NCBI GenBank assembly: GCA_964402115.1
Contig: CAYOBW010000336.1
Location: forward strand, 1 to 7,420
DNA length: 7,420 bases
Reading direction: 5' to 3'
Source: CAYOBW01 sp964402115
Lineage (GTDB): Bacteria > Verrucomicrobiota > Kiritimatiellia > UBA8416 > CAYOBW01
Below, in pieces: positions 1 to 6,409 of the stretch. A program made the translations under genes and the position numbers. Each line of letters begins with the position of its first letter. The stretch's first letter is position 1. The notes below the pieces were generated by a model, which was not told where the DNA came from, did no database searches, and saw only the letters and a program-made list of their open reading frames with translations.

Positions 1-495
1 CCAGCCGTAGCCGCGCTCGGCCATGGCGGGGTAGGCGTCGGACTCCTTCAGCGCGCGCACTTCCGGGGACTTCTGGAGCAGCGTGTTGTACGCGCAGGCC
101 GAGGAGGAGAAGAAGTAGCGGCGCGCGCCGGCCCGGTAGGCGGCCTCGATCATGTGCGTGTTGACCAGGATGCTCCGCAGGCACTCGATACGGAAGCGCT
201 CGATGAAGCCCATGCCGCCCATGTCCGCCGCGAGGTTGTACACCTCCACCGCGCCCTCGCAGGCCTGCCGGCAGTTCGCCTCGATGCTGAGGTCCAGACA
301 GAGGCTCTCGACGCCCGGCACGCGCTGGTACCACTGCGGCAACGGCTTGCGGTCGATGGCGCGGATGCGGGTGAAACCGTGATCCGCGAACCAGCGCGTC
401 AGGGCGCCGCCGATGAAGCCCCCGGCGCCGCCGATCACGATCGGCTCATCGCGCTTGAGTTCCTGCAGGTTGATGCCCTCTTTTCGTGCTGCCAT
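1..495 (-). CDS. NAD-dependent nucleotide-sugar epimerase, GDP-mannose 3,5-epimerase-like (N-terminal part, cut by window edge)
   Basis: I translated this from the reverse strand; 165 codons are open from the ATG at 495 to the window edge. A Rossmann NAD-binding motif GGAGGFIG lies at residues 22-29. NLAADMGGMGFI at 87-98 and SSSAC at 130-134 match GDP-mannose 3,5-epimerases, where that cysteine (here C134) is a catalytic acid/base residue. ESDAYPAMAERGYGW (151-165) runs into the catalytic YxxxK: Y163 is present, and the lysine would be two residues past the edge. The family converts GDP-mannose to GDP-L-galactose or gulose in the cytosol, feeding polysaccharide or glycan synthesis. The start is supported by GAGAGGAAG six bases upstream. 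A divergent AraC regulator next door is a plausible controller. The exact substrate is inferred; another SDR-type sugar epimerase/dehydratase is possible. The residues before the Rossmann motif are about 20 long, which is typical. Confidence 0.85.
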   Translation of the reverse strand, partial: MAARKEGINLQELKRDEPIVIGGAGGFIGGALTRWFADHGFTRIRAIDRKPLPQWYQRVPGVESLCLDLSIEANCRQACEGAVEVYNLAADMGGMGFIERFRIECLRSILVNTHMIEAAYRAGARRYFFSSSACAYNTLLQKSPEVRALKESDAYPAMAERGYGW

Positions 496-501
496 GGCTT
501 G

Positions 502-510
502 CTTCCTCTC
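502..510 (-). promoter_or_regulatory. Ribosome binding site of the epimerase gene
   Basis: On the minus strand this reads GAGAGGAAG, an AGGA-containing Shine-Dalgarno six bases before the ATG at 495. It fixes the start of the epimerase. Confidence 0.75.
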
Positions 511-580
511 TGTGGCTGTGGCCACGCGATGACGGGTGCTGGGGTCGAAAATTGTCTTGTATCTCCAAACGATGACGCGG

Positions 581-610
581 ACTATAGGCCCAACCCGCTT
601 GCTGCGGCAA
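581..610 (-). promoter_or_regulatory. Predicted sigma-70-type promoter for the epimerase
   Basis: Read on the minus strand: -35 TTGCCG (605-610, four of six consensus positions), an 18-bp spacer, and -10 TATAGT (581-586, five of six). Transcription would begin near 574, giving a leader of about 80 bases before the ATG at 495. The direct repeats at 614-645 lie just upstream of the -35, where an activator would sit. Prediction from sequence only. Confidence 0.5.
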
Positions 611-613
611 TGG

Positions 614-645
614 TGATTCTTGCCGTCGGCATGCTGATTATTGAC
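614..645. promoter_or_regulatory. Candidate AraC-type operator: direct repeat with 21-bp spacing
   Basis: TGATTCTTGCC (614-624) and TGATTATTGAC (635-645) match at 9 of 11 positions. Their starts are exactly 21 bp apart, two helical turns. AraC-family proteins bind direct-repeat half-sites, and the two araI half-sites of E. coli have this spacing. The proximal copy ends 3 bp from the predicted -35 of the epimerase promoter. Function is inferred. Confidence 0.4.
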
Positions 646-648
646 CTG

Positions 649-1554
649 ATGCAACGCACCCAGACAACGCCCCCGGCGACCCGGTCCCAGCCGGACTTCT
701 TCTCTTTCCAGGTGACGGAAGCGCAGCGTTTCCATCTCGACCTGCGGCCGCGGCGCGGGGTGCGCCTCGCGGTGGTGTGTGGCGGGTGCGAGCGGTGTGC
801 GCCGGACTACCAGATCAGCCGGGGCGATTTTCCGTTCCTCTCCCTCGAATACGTCGCCCAGGGCGCCGGCCAGCTGCGCCTGGGTCGCCGCCAGCACGCG
901 CTGGTTCCCGGCACGTTGTTCTCGTACGGCCCGGGCATCGCGCAGACGATCCGCAACGATCCGCGCTGCTGCCTGGTGAAGTACTTCGTGGACTTCGTCG
1001 GGACGGAGGCCGAACGGCTCCTGCGCGCGGGGCCGCTGGGGGTGGGGGGGGTCCGGCAGACGGCCGCGCCAAGCGAGGTGCTGGCCATCTTCGAGGAGCT
1101 GATCCGCAGCGGGGCGCGCACCTCGCCCTACACGCCGGCTCTCTGCGCGGCGGTGCTCGAGCAACTCCTGCTCAAGGTGTGCGAGACCGCCATCCCGGCC
1201 GGCGCCGCCGACACCCGCGCCTTCGCCTCCTACCAGCGCTGCCGGCAGTACATCCAGGCGCACCACCTGCGGCTGCGCACGCTGGAGCAGCTCGCCCGCG
1301 AGTGCCACGTGGATGCGGCGTACCTCTGCCGCCTGTTCAAGCGGTTCGACCACTACAGCCCGTACCAGTACCTGCTCCGGCTGAAGATGCAGGCCGCCGC
1401 CGAACGCCTGCAGGCCGCCGACCGGCTCGTGAAGGAGATTGCCGACGACATGGGCTTCGCCGACGCCTTCCACTTCTCACGGTGTTTCAAGAGCGTTTTC
1501 GGCGTCGCCCCCACCCGCTTCGCCCTGCACCAGGCAAGGGTAGGTGAGCAGTGA
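649..1554 (+). CDS. AraC-family transcriptional regulator with cupin-like sensor domain
   Basis: With the ATG at 649 the protein has 301 residues, usual for the family. Residues about 15-115 look like an AraC_binding/cupin sensor domain (FPFLSLEYVAQGAGQLRL, then LVPGTLFSYGPG). The C-terminus is a standard double helix-turn-helix: TLEQLARECHVDAAYLCRLF at 211-230 and VKEIADDMGFADAFHFSRCF at 261-280, followed by KSVFGVAPTRF. It is expected to bind DNA in the cytosol and respond to a small ligand, probably a sugar, not identifiable here. An unusual CGGCERC (C44, C47, C50) sits in the sensor domain. The frame is open back to 154, with in-frame ATGs at 529, 610 and 631; none has a good Shine-Dalgarno. 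I prefer 649 because it fits the family length and leaves the divergent control region non-coding. The last two codons and the TGA stop lie in the heptad repeat array. Confidence 0.88.
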   Translation: MQRTQTTPPATRSQPDFFSFQVTEAQRFHLDLRPRRGVRLAVVCGGCERCAPDYQISRGDFPFLSLEYVAQGAGQLRLGRRQHALVPGTLFSYGPGIAQTIRNDPRCCLVKYFVDFVGTEAERLLRAGPLGVGGVRQTAAPSEVLAIFEELIRSGARTSPYTPALCAAVLEQLLLKVCETAIPAGAADTRAFASYQRCRQYIQAHHLRLRTLEQLARECHVDAAYLCRLFKRFDHYSPYQYLLRLKMQAAAERLQAADRLVKEIADDMGFADAFHFSRCFKSVFGVAPTRFALHQARVGEQ

Positions 1555-1657
1555 ACAGTGAACAGTGAGCAGTGAACAGTGAGCAGTGAGCAGTGAACAG
1601 TGAGCAGTGAGCAGTGAACAGTGAGCAGTGAACAGTGAGCAGTGAACAGTGAGCAGT
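1546..1657 (+). repeat. Heptanucleotide tandem array, forward arm (16 copies of GARCAGT)
   Basis: Sixteen uninterrupted 7-bp units, nine GAGCAGT and seven GAACAGT, in the order G A A G A G G A G G A G A G A G (named by the third base). Only the third base varies. The first unit and two bases of the second contain the final codons and the stop of the AraC-family gene. Heptameric short tandem repeats of this general kind are known from cyanobacteria and other genomes; whether this unit is spread through this genome cannot be seen here. Confidence 0.97.
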
Positions 1658-1720
1658 GACACTGTCTACTGTTCACTGTCTACTGTTCACTATCTACTGT
1701 TCACTATCTACTGTTCACTA
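1598..1720. terminator. Large imperfect inverted repeat, candidate bidirectional terminator
   Basis: The two arms meet at CAGTGACACTG (1654-1664), a perfect 5-bp inverted repeat around the A at 1659. From this centre the arms stay in register for about 60 bp per side. The innermost 14-bp unit pairs at 11 of 14 positions, and the next ones at 10, 10 and 9. A transcript from either strand could fold into a long hairpin interrupted by 3-base internal loops. It lies exactly between two convergent genes, so it could end transcription from both sides. There is no T tract, so if it terminates, it would not be a classical intrinsic terminator. Confidence 0.4.
1665..1720 (-). repeat. Heptad tandem array, inverted arm (four 14-bp units)
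   Basis: Four 14-bp units: one TCTACTGTTCACTG (1665-1678), then three TCTACTGTTCACTA (1679-1692, 1693-1706, 1707-1720). On the minus strand each is two heptads, GAACAGT plus AGACAGT or AGATAGT, so this is the same repeat family turned around, with a two-heptad super-period the forward arm lacks. The last unit encodes the stop and final residues of the MFS gene. Confidence 0.95.
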
Positions 1721-3162
1721 TCCCCCCCGCCCCTGGGCCGGCTGTTTGGCAGGGGGAGGCGCGCGACCACGGCTTCGAGCGTGTCCATCAGCATGGTCCA
1801 GCCCGAGAGGCGGTAGAGCAGCAGGATCGGGTGGATGGGCTCGGCGGGCCGCACCTCGCGGATGCGCGGCAGGAGCGCGGCCGCGATCAGGGCGCGCACG
1901 ATACCGGACACGCAGAACACGGCGGGCAGCGACGACAGGAACGAGACCGTCCAGCCGCCGATCCTGAACGTGGCGGGGAGGTGATCGGCCAGCCACGCGC
2001 CCACCAGCGTGCCGCCCACGAGCGTGAACAGGCCGTTGAACATCATCGTCAAAGCGAACGTCCGCGCCCGGACGGCCGAGGGGACGGAGTCGAACAGGAA
2101 GTTCATCGCCGCCAGCGAGAAGCCTGACCAGATCACGCCCGAGAGCACCTGCAAGGCCATCAGCCAGGCGTAGCGGGTCGTGGGCATCCAGAGCAGCGGG
2201 AGGATCGGGATGACGCAGGAGGTGGCCACCAGCACGGCCCGGTTGCCATAGCGGTCGCTCATCCGGCCCCACCAGCGGAGCACGAGAATGGGCGCCACCA
2301 TGAACACCGCCTGGTTGAGCGTGAAATGCAGGTAGCTCCAGTGCAGGTCGCGCAGCATGTAGACGCTGAAGAACGGGCCCGAGATGTTGCAGGCGCCGCT
2401 CATCAGCGCCCAGAACAGCGCGAAGCGCGCGTAGTTGGAGCGCACGAGGCGGCGCACCAGCCCGCGCGCCTCCAGCCCGGCCGGTGGGGGCGGCGTGTAC
2501 GGGGGCTCGTAGTGCAGCGCCAGAATGCGCGCGGAGATCAGCCGGGCCAGGCCGGCGAGCGTGAAGAAGAGCGAGAAGCCCAGCCGGCTGAGGCCGTGGC
2601 GTTGAAACGCGTTGAGGACGAACCCCGCGAACACCAGGCACACGAACATGGTCAGCGTCACGTAGCGCTGCCGCCGGGAGAAGTACGCGCCGCGGCTATC
2701 GGCGGGGACGACGTCGCCGATCAGGCTCGTCCAGGCCGGGCTGTTGATGTTGGCGATCACCACGTAGACGGTCCACAGGCAGGCCACCCACGTGACCACG
2801 TGTTCGCGGACGAACCACGGCAGGATCGCCAGCGGCAGGTACAGCAGTGCCTGGATCGTGCTGAAGAAGGCCAGCAGGCGCCGGCGGTTGGCGAGGCGGT
2901 CGGTCAGGTAGGCGCCGATCAGCTGCGCGAAACCGCCGCCGACGACCGGCACGGTGCCGATGAAGGCCATGGCGCGGTTGCTGGCTTCGAACAGCAGGGC
3001 GTAGGGCGCGACGTAGTTCTCGCCGAACACCCACATGACCGACCAGACGGAGCCCTCCACGATCGCCTGGGTCAGCGTCTTGCGCCGGGCGGCCTCGATG
3101 CCCTCCGCCGTGGCTGGCGCCCCGCAGGGCGTCAGCAGCGCTCTGATGCGTTTCAGTGACAT
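1708..3162 (-). CDS. Major facilitator superfamily (MFS) transporter
   Basis: 484 residues with about twelve hydrophobic segments (roughly residues 38-58, 65-88, 96-117, 121-141, 168-186, 193-214, 244-266, 279-297, 308-326, 331-352, 367-391, 406-431), the standard MFS plan. The loop motif GxxxDRxxxRR appears as GAYLTDRLANRRR (83-95) and again in the second half as GRMSDRYGNR (299-308). A proline-rich central loop (PPYTPPPP, 220-227) separates the halves. It is an inner-membrane secondary transporter; the substrate cannot be deduced. It is the third gene of the minus-strand unit, 23 bp after the SNF2 stop. No good Shine-Dalgarno precedes the ATG at 3162, so translation may be coupled to the gene before. 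The final residues DSEQ and the TAG stop come from the heptad array, directly after a run of seven G (1722-1728, C on the plus strand). Confidence 0.9.
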   Translation of the reverse strand: MSLKRIRALLTPCGAPATAEGIEAARRKTLTQAIVEGSVWSVMWVFGENYVAPYALLFEASNRAMAFIGTVPVVGGGFAQLIGAYLTDRLANRRRLLAFFSTIQALLYLPLAILPWFVREHVVTWVACLWTVYVVIANINSPAWTSLIGDVVPADSRGAYFSRRQRYVTLTMFVCLVFAGFVLNAFQRHGLSRLGFSLFFTLAGLARLISARILALHYEPPYTPPPPAGLEARGLVRRLVRSNYARFALFWALMSGACNISGPFFSVYMLRDLHWSYLHFTLNQAVFMVAPILVLRWWGRMSDRYGNRAVLVATSCVIPILPLLWMPTTRYAWLMALQVLSGVIWSGFSLAAMNFLFDSVPSAVRARTFALTMMFNGLFTLVGGTLVGAWLADHLPATFRIGGWTVSFLSSLPAVFCVSGIVRALIAAALLPRIREVRPAEPIHPILLLYRLSGWTMLMDTLEAVVARLPLPNSRPRGGGDSEQ

Positions 3163-3185
3163 AGGGCCCGGCTCGCGGGAAGTCC

Positions 3186-6100
3186 TTACAGCTTCAGCAA
3201 TTCCTGCACGTCTTCCCACGTCAGCGACTGCATGACGCGCTCGTCGCCGTCGACGGTGGCGTCGATGACCGCCTTCTTGCGCTGCTGCAGCTCGAGCACC
3301 TTCTCCTCGACCGTGCCGCGCGTGATGAGCTTGTGGGCGTAGACCGTGCGCTGCTGGCCGATGCGGTAGGCGCGGTCCGTGGCCTGGTTCTCGACGGCGG
3401 GGTTCCACCACGGGTCGAAGTGCACGACCATGTCCGCGCCGGTGAGGTTCAGCCCCGTGCCGCCGGCCTTCAGGCTGATCAGGAACAGCGGGATCTCGGG
3501 CGTCCGGTTGAAGCGGTGCACCTCGTCCATGCGGTTCACCGTCGAGCCGTCCAGGTAGCAGTACGTCAGCCCGTTGTCGTCGAGCACGCCGCGCAGGATC
3601 TGGAGCATCGTCACGAACTGGCTGAACACCAGCACGCGGTGCCCGCCGTCCACCGCCTCGGCCAGCAGTTCCAGGAAGAGGTCCAGCTTGCCCGATGGCG
3701 CCTCGGCCTTTAAGTTCGGCAGCTTGAGCAGGTCCAGGTGGCAGCAGGCCTGCCGCAGGCGCAGGAGCGTGGTCAGGATTTCCATGCGGCTGAGGCCGAA
3801 GCCCTGCTGCGCCACGAGCGCGGTCAGCCGGCGCTGCGAGCTCTTCAGCAGCTCGCCGTAAACGACCTTCTGGTCGGGGGTGAGCTCGCAGTAGGAGACC
3901 TTCTCGATCTTGGGCGGCAGCTCCTTCGCGACGTCGCGCTTGAGCCGGCGGAGCAGGAAGGGGTGCAGCTTGCGGCGCAGCTTGACCTGTGCGACTTGCG
4001 CATCCGGGCCGCCGCGGCCGATGGGCAGCTCGTAGCCCAGGCGGAACGCCGCTGGCGCGCCCATGTAGCCGGGCATCAGGAAGTCCATGATGGACCAGAG
4101 GTCGGTTACGCTGTTCTCGACGGGCGTGCCGGTGAGCACGAGCCGGTGCACGGCGCGGATCTGCTTGGCGGCCTGCGCGTTCTGGGTGGCGCGGTTCTTG
4201 ATGTGCTGCGCCTCATCCAGCACCGCCGCGGCGAACTCGATCTCGAGATAGCGCTCCAGGTCGCGGCGCAGGAGGGCGTACGAGGTCACAACCAGGTTGG
4301 CGCCCGCCGCCTCCTCCCAGCGGTCGTGGCGGTCGCTGCCGGTCAGGCAGACCACCTTCAGGTCGGGCGTGAAGCGCGCCGCTTCCTCGGCCCAGTTCTG
4401 CACGAGGCTCGTGGGGCAGACGATCAGCGCCGGCTTGCCTTGCGCGGCCGCATCCGTGCGGACAAGGCCCAGCCACACCAGCGCCTGCAGGGTCTTGCCC
4501 AGGCCCATTTCGTCGGCCAGGATGCCGCAGAAGCCGTTGCGCTCGAGGAAGCGCAGCCAGTTGACGCCGTCGCGCTGGTACGGGCGCAGCGTGTGCTCCA
4601 GGTGCGCCGGCAGGGGGACCGGCTCGACGCGCAGCTCGCGGTTCTCCTCGGCGCACCGTGCCCGCCACGTGGGCGCGGCTTCCACGTCCACGCCGTCGAG
4701 CGCGTCCAGCGACGACTTGACGAACGGGGCATACAGATTGCTCATCCGGAAGTGCCCGGCCTGTTCGGCCTCCCCCGTGGCGCAGTCGGCGAAAACATCG
4801 CGCATGGACTCGACCGCCCCGGCGTCAACCAGCACCGCCCTGCCGTTGCGTTCGACGAAGGCGTTGCCCAGCAACAGGGCCTGTTGCACCTCCTGCGGCG
4901 AGAGGCTGACGCCCTCGCCGTATTCGAAGTCGAACCCCACGTCGAACCAGCGGCCATCCGCCGAGTCCGTCACGTGCACGACCGGCGTGGCGAACGGCAT
5001 CTGCTCCATGTAGGGCTGGATGCGGCCCTGCATGTCCACCAGCCAGCCGGCGCGGCGCAGGGCCGGCAGGGACGCGCCGAGGAAGTTGAGCACTTCGCGC
5101 TTCCCGACCACGTCCGTGAGCGCGTCGCCCACCTCGCCGCGCAGGCCGCAGCGGGCGGCCGCCTCCAGCGCGGCCCGTTCGGCGGCGGGGTTGCGCGCGG
5201 TGTAGCGCAGCAGGTCGGTCGGGTCCGGTATGGCGAAATGCTCGCGGGCGTCCGGCTTGTTGGCGACCAGTTCGAGCTCGCCGTAGCGGGCGAAGAGCGT
5301 CGCCGCCAGCGAGGCGGGGCTGCCCTGGATCGCCAGCCGGAACTTGGGGAGCGCCGGATCGACCGTGAAGAGATCGGGGGTAATGGCCGTCTCCACCGTG
5401 GCCTGGCGCATCAGCGTTGGGAGCTCCTGCTTCAGGAAGCGGATCACGTCCGGGCGCGCCACCGTGATGGGGCACTCGTAGATGGCGTGGTACGGGCGCG
5501 GCAGGACGCCCGCGAGCGGCCAGAACTGGCCCGCGGCAAACAGCCAGCCCTCGTTGCCGCTCACGAGGTAGAGCGTCTGCTCGGGATCGGCGCATTCGGG
5601 CGGCGGCAACGGGGTCAGCGCGAGCAGCCGGAGCTCGCCCGAGGTGCGGTCGAGATCCATGACGAGGGAGGTTTTCACGCGCGTATCCCGCACGGCGACC
5701 GCGCGGCCGTCGGCGGCGCGGATCGCGCCGCCGATGTGCAGGCGGATGACATTCAGGAAGTCGGCCCGGTTCAGCGCCAGCGTGCCGCGCGCCGGCCCCT
5801 CGGAGATGTCCTCCAGCACGTAGAGCAGGGATTCGTCGCGGTGATCGAACGCGAACGGGGTGCGCCGCGGGGCCTCGTCGAGCGCGACCGCCTGCTGGCG
5901 GTAGACCAGGTCGGCGCGCAGGCCGACGGCGCCCTGCCGGAAGCCCTCCTGCCAGTCCGCGGCCAACGTCAGCCGCAGCTGGGCGGGAAAGGCGCCCGGC
6001 GTGCCGAAAGGCGCGCGCTGCAGATAGTCGGTCTCGTCGATCTGCGCGAGGCGCGAGGCGCGGCGCAGCTCCTCCTTGTACTTCGCCTCCCGCAGGGGAT

Positions 6101-6386
6101 CCGTGGCCCGGCGGACGACCGTCACGCCCAGCGCGACCGCGTGCGCGCAGACCAGCCCGCGCTCGCGGTTCGCATAGCACGGGCAGTGGTTCTCCACCAG
6201 GCCGGAGGACAGGATGGTCAGCCCGGTCTTGAGCGGCCGGTTGTTGTAGAGGATCGAGCCGGAGATGGTGGGGTAGTTGTAGTGGGCGTCGAGCACGAGC
6301 CCCTTCTCCACGAGGGTCTCGGCTTCCTTGAGGACCTCCTGGCCGGCCCAGTCGATCAGCAGTTTCTGTGTCAGAGGCGGATTCAT
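3186..6386 (-). CDS. SNF2-family DNA translocase/helicase with N-terminal SWIM zinc finger
   Basis: 1066 residues. A SWIM zinc-binding motif CxC-x9-CxH occupies 68-82 (C68, C70, C80, H82). Residues about 130-570 fit the variable region that precedes the motor in bacterial SNF2 proteins. The motor has all classic motifs: DEMGLGKT (I, 625-632), CPTSLVQNW (Ia, 657-665), DEAQH (II, 724-728), LTGTPVEN (III, 751-758), RVLVFSQF (IV, 917-924), LKAGGTGLNLTGAD (V, 972-985) and QATDRAYRIGQ (VI, 1001-1011). It should be an intact ATP-driven double-stranded DNA translocase, possibly acting on nucleoprotein or stalled RNA polymerase, like RapA relatives; the exact role is unknown. The ATG at 6386 has no clear Shine-Dalgarno, but no other NTG codon lies between it and the hypB stop, 23 bp away. 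The opposite strand has an 886-codon open frame that I consider a shadow. Confidence 0.95.
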   Translation of the reverse strand: MNPPLTQKLLIDWAGQEVLKEAETLVEKGLVLDAHYNYPTISGSILYNNRPLKTGLTILSSGLVENHCPCYANRERGLVCAHAVALGVTVVRRATDPLREAKYKEELRRASRLAQIDETDYLQRAPFGTPGAFPAQLRLTLAADWQEGFRQGAVGLRADLVYRQQAVALDEAPRRTPFAFDHRDESLLYVLEDISEGPARGTLALNRADFLNVIRLHIGGAIRAADGRAVAVRDTRVKTSLVMDLDRTSGELRLLALTPLPPPECADPEQTLYLVSGNEGWLFAAGQFWPLAGVLPRPYHAIYECPITVARPDVIRFLKQELPTLMRQATVETAITPDLFTVDPALPKFRLAIQGSPASLAATLFARYGELELVANKPDAREHFAIPDPTDLLRYTARNPAAERAALEAAARCGLRGEVGDALTDVVGKREVLNFLGASLPALRRAGWLVDMQGRIQPYMEQMPFATPVVHVTDSADGRWFDVGFDFEYGEGVSLSPQEVQQALLLGNAFVERNGRAVLVDAGAVESMRDVFADCATGEAEQAGHFRMSNLYAPFVKSSLDALDGVDVEAAPTWRARCAEENRELRVEPVPLPAHLEHTLRPYQRDGVNWLRFLERNGFCGILADEMGLGKTLQALVWLGLVRTDAAAQGKPALIVCPTSLVQNWAEEAARFTPDLKVVCLTGSDRHDRWEEAAGANLVVTSYALLRRDLERYLEIEFAAAVLDEAQHIKNRATQNAQAAKQIRAVHRLVLTGTPVENSVTDLWSIMDFLMPGYMGAPAAFRLGYELPIGRGGPDAQVAQVKLRRKLHPFLLRRLKRDVAKELPPKIEKVSYCELTPDQKVVYGELLKSSQRRLTALVAQQGFGLSRMEILTTLLRLRQACCHLDLLKLPNLKAEAPSGKLDLFLELLAEAVDGGHRVLVFSQFVTMLQILRGVLDDNGLTYCYLDGSTVNRMDEVHRFNRTPEIPLFLISLKAGGTGLNLTGADMVVHFDPWWNPAVENQATDRAYRIGQQRTVYAHKLITRGTVEEKVLELQQRKKAVIDATVDGDERVMQSLTWEDVQELLKL

Positions 6387-6409
6387 GCGCGGAAATAGGG
6401 GGATCCGTT

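Larger units (their letters stand above)
496..648. promoter_or_regulatory. Divergent control region between the epimerase and the AraC-family gene
   Basis: These 153 bases separate two genes read away from each other. The region is clearly less GC-rich than the genes. It holds the epimerase ribosome site, a probable minus-strand promoter, and a pair of direct repeats 21 bp apart (614-624 and 635-645). It also has a perfect GTGGCCAC palindrome at 518-525 overlapping a doubled TGTGGC (511-522), and inverted GGCAA/TTGCC arms (606-610, 620-624). I could not identify a convincing plus-strand promoter or Shine-Dalgarno for the AraC gene. The AraC reading frame is open right through this region, so part of it could be coding if translation starts earlier than 649. 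Confidence 0.55.

Noticed and set aside
154..648. Extension of the AraC gene to an ATG at 154, giving 466 residues.
   Set aside because: It would overlap the conserved epimerase coding sequence in antisense and add a low-complexity N-terminus. Family length and the control region favour a start near 649.
1353..1676. Minus-strand open frames across the repeat array giving a Cys-Ser-Leu-Leu-Thr-Val-His periodic peptide.
   Set aside because: The heptad read on this strand contains no stop in any frame, so an open frame is automatic. No start signal or conserved domain is seen.
1546..1720. CRISPR array.
   Set aside because: The units are 7 bp and directly adjacent, with no spacers and no cas genes.
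1546..1720. Insertion-sequence end or mobile element.
   Set aside because: No transposase gene, terminal inverted repeats or target duplication is visible; only the repeat itself supports mobility.
1656..1967. Plus-strand open frame starting in the inverted arm.
   Set aside because: Arg/Ala/Gly-rich, overlaps the MFS coding region in antisense, and starts in repeat sequence.
2326..3159. A 277-codon plus-strand open frame opposite the MFS gene.
   Set aside because: Low-complexity, charged product with no domain. The minus-strand frame encodes a clear 12-segment transporter.
3186..6386. SNF2 protein as part of a DISARM-like or other phage-defence system.
   Set aside because: No methyltransferase, nuclease, phospholipase-D or DUF1998-type partner is nearby; the neighbours are hypB and an MFS permease, and the SWIM-SNF2 architecture is a common stand-alone bacterial form.
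3738..6398. An 886-codon open frame on the plus strand, opposite the SNF2 gene.
   Set aside because: Its product is Arg/Gln/Ala/Val-rich with no recognisable domain. It mirrors a complete SNF2 protein with every motor motif, and long antisense frames are expected in GC-rich coding DNA.
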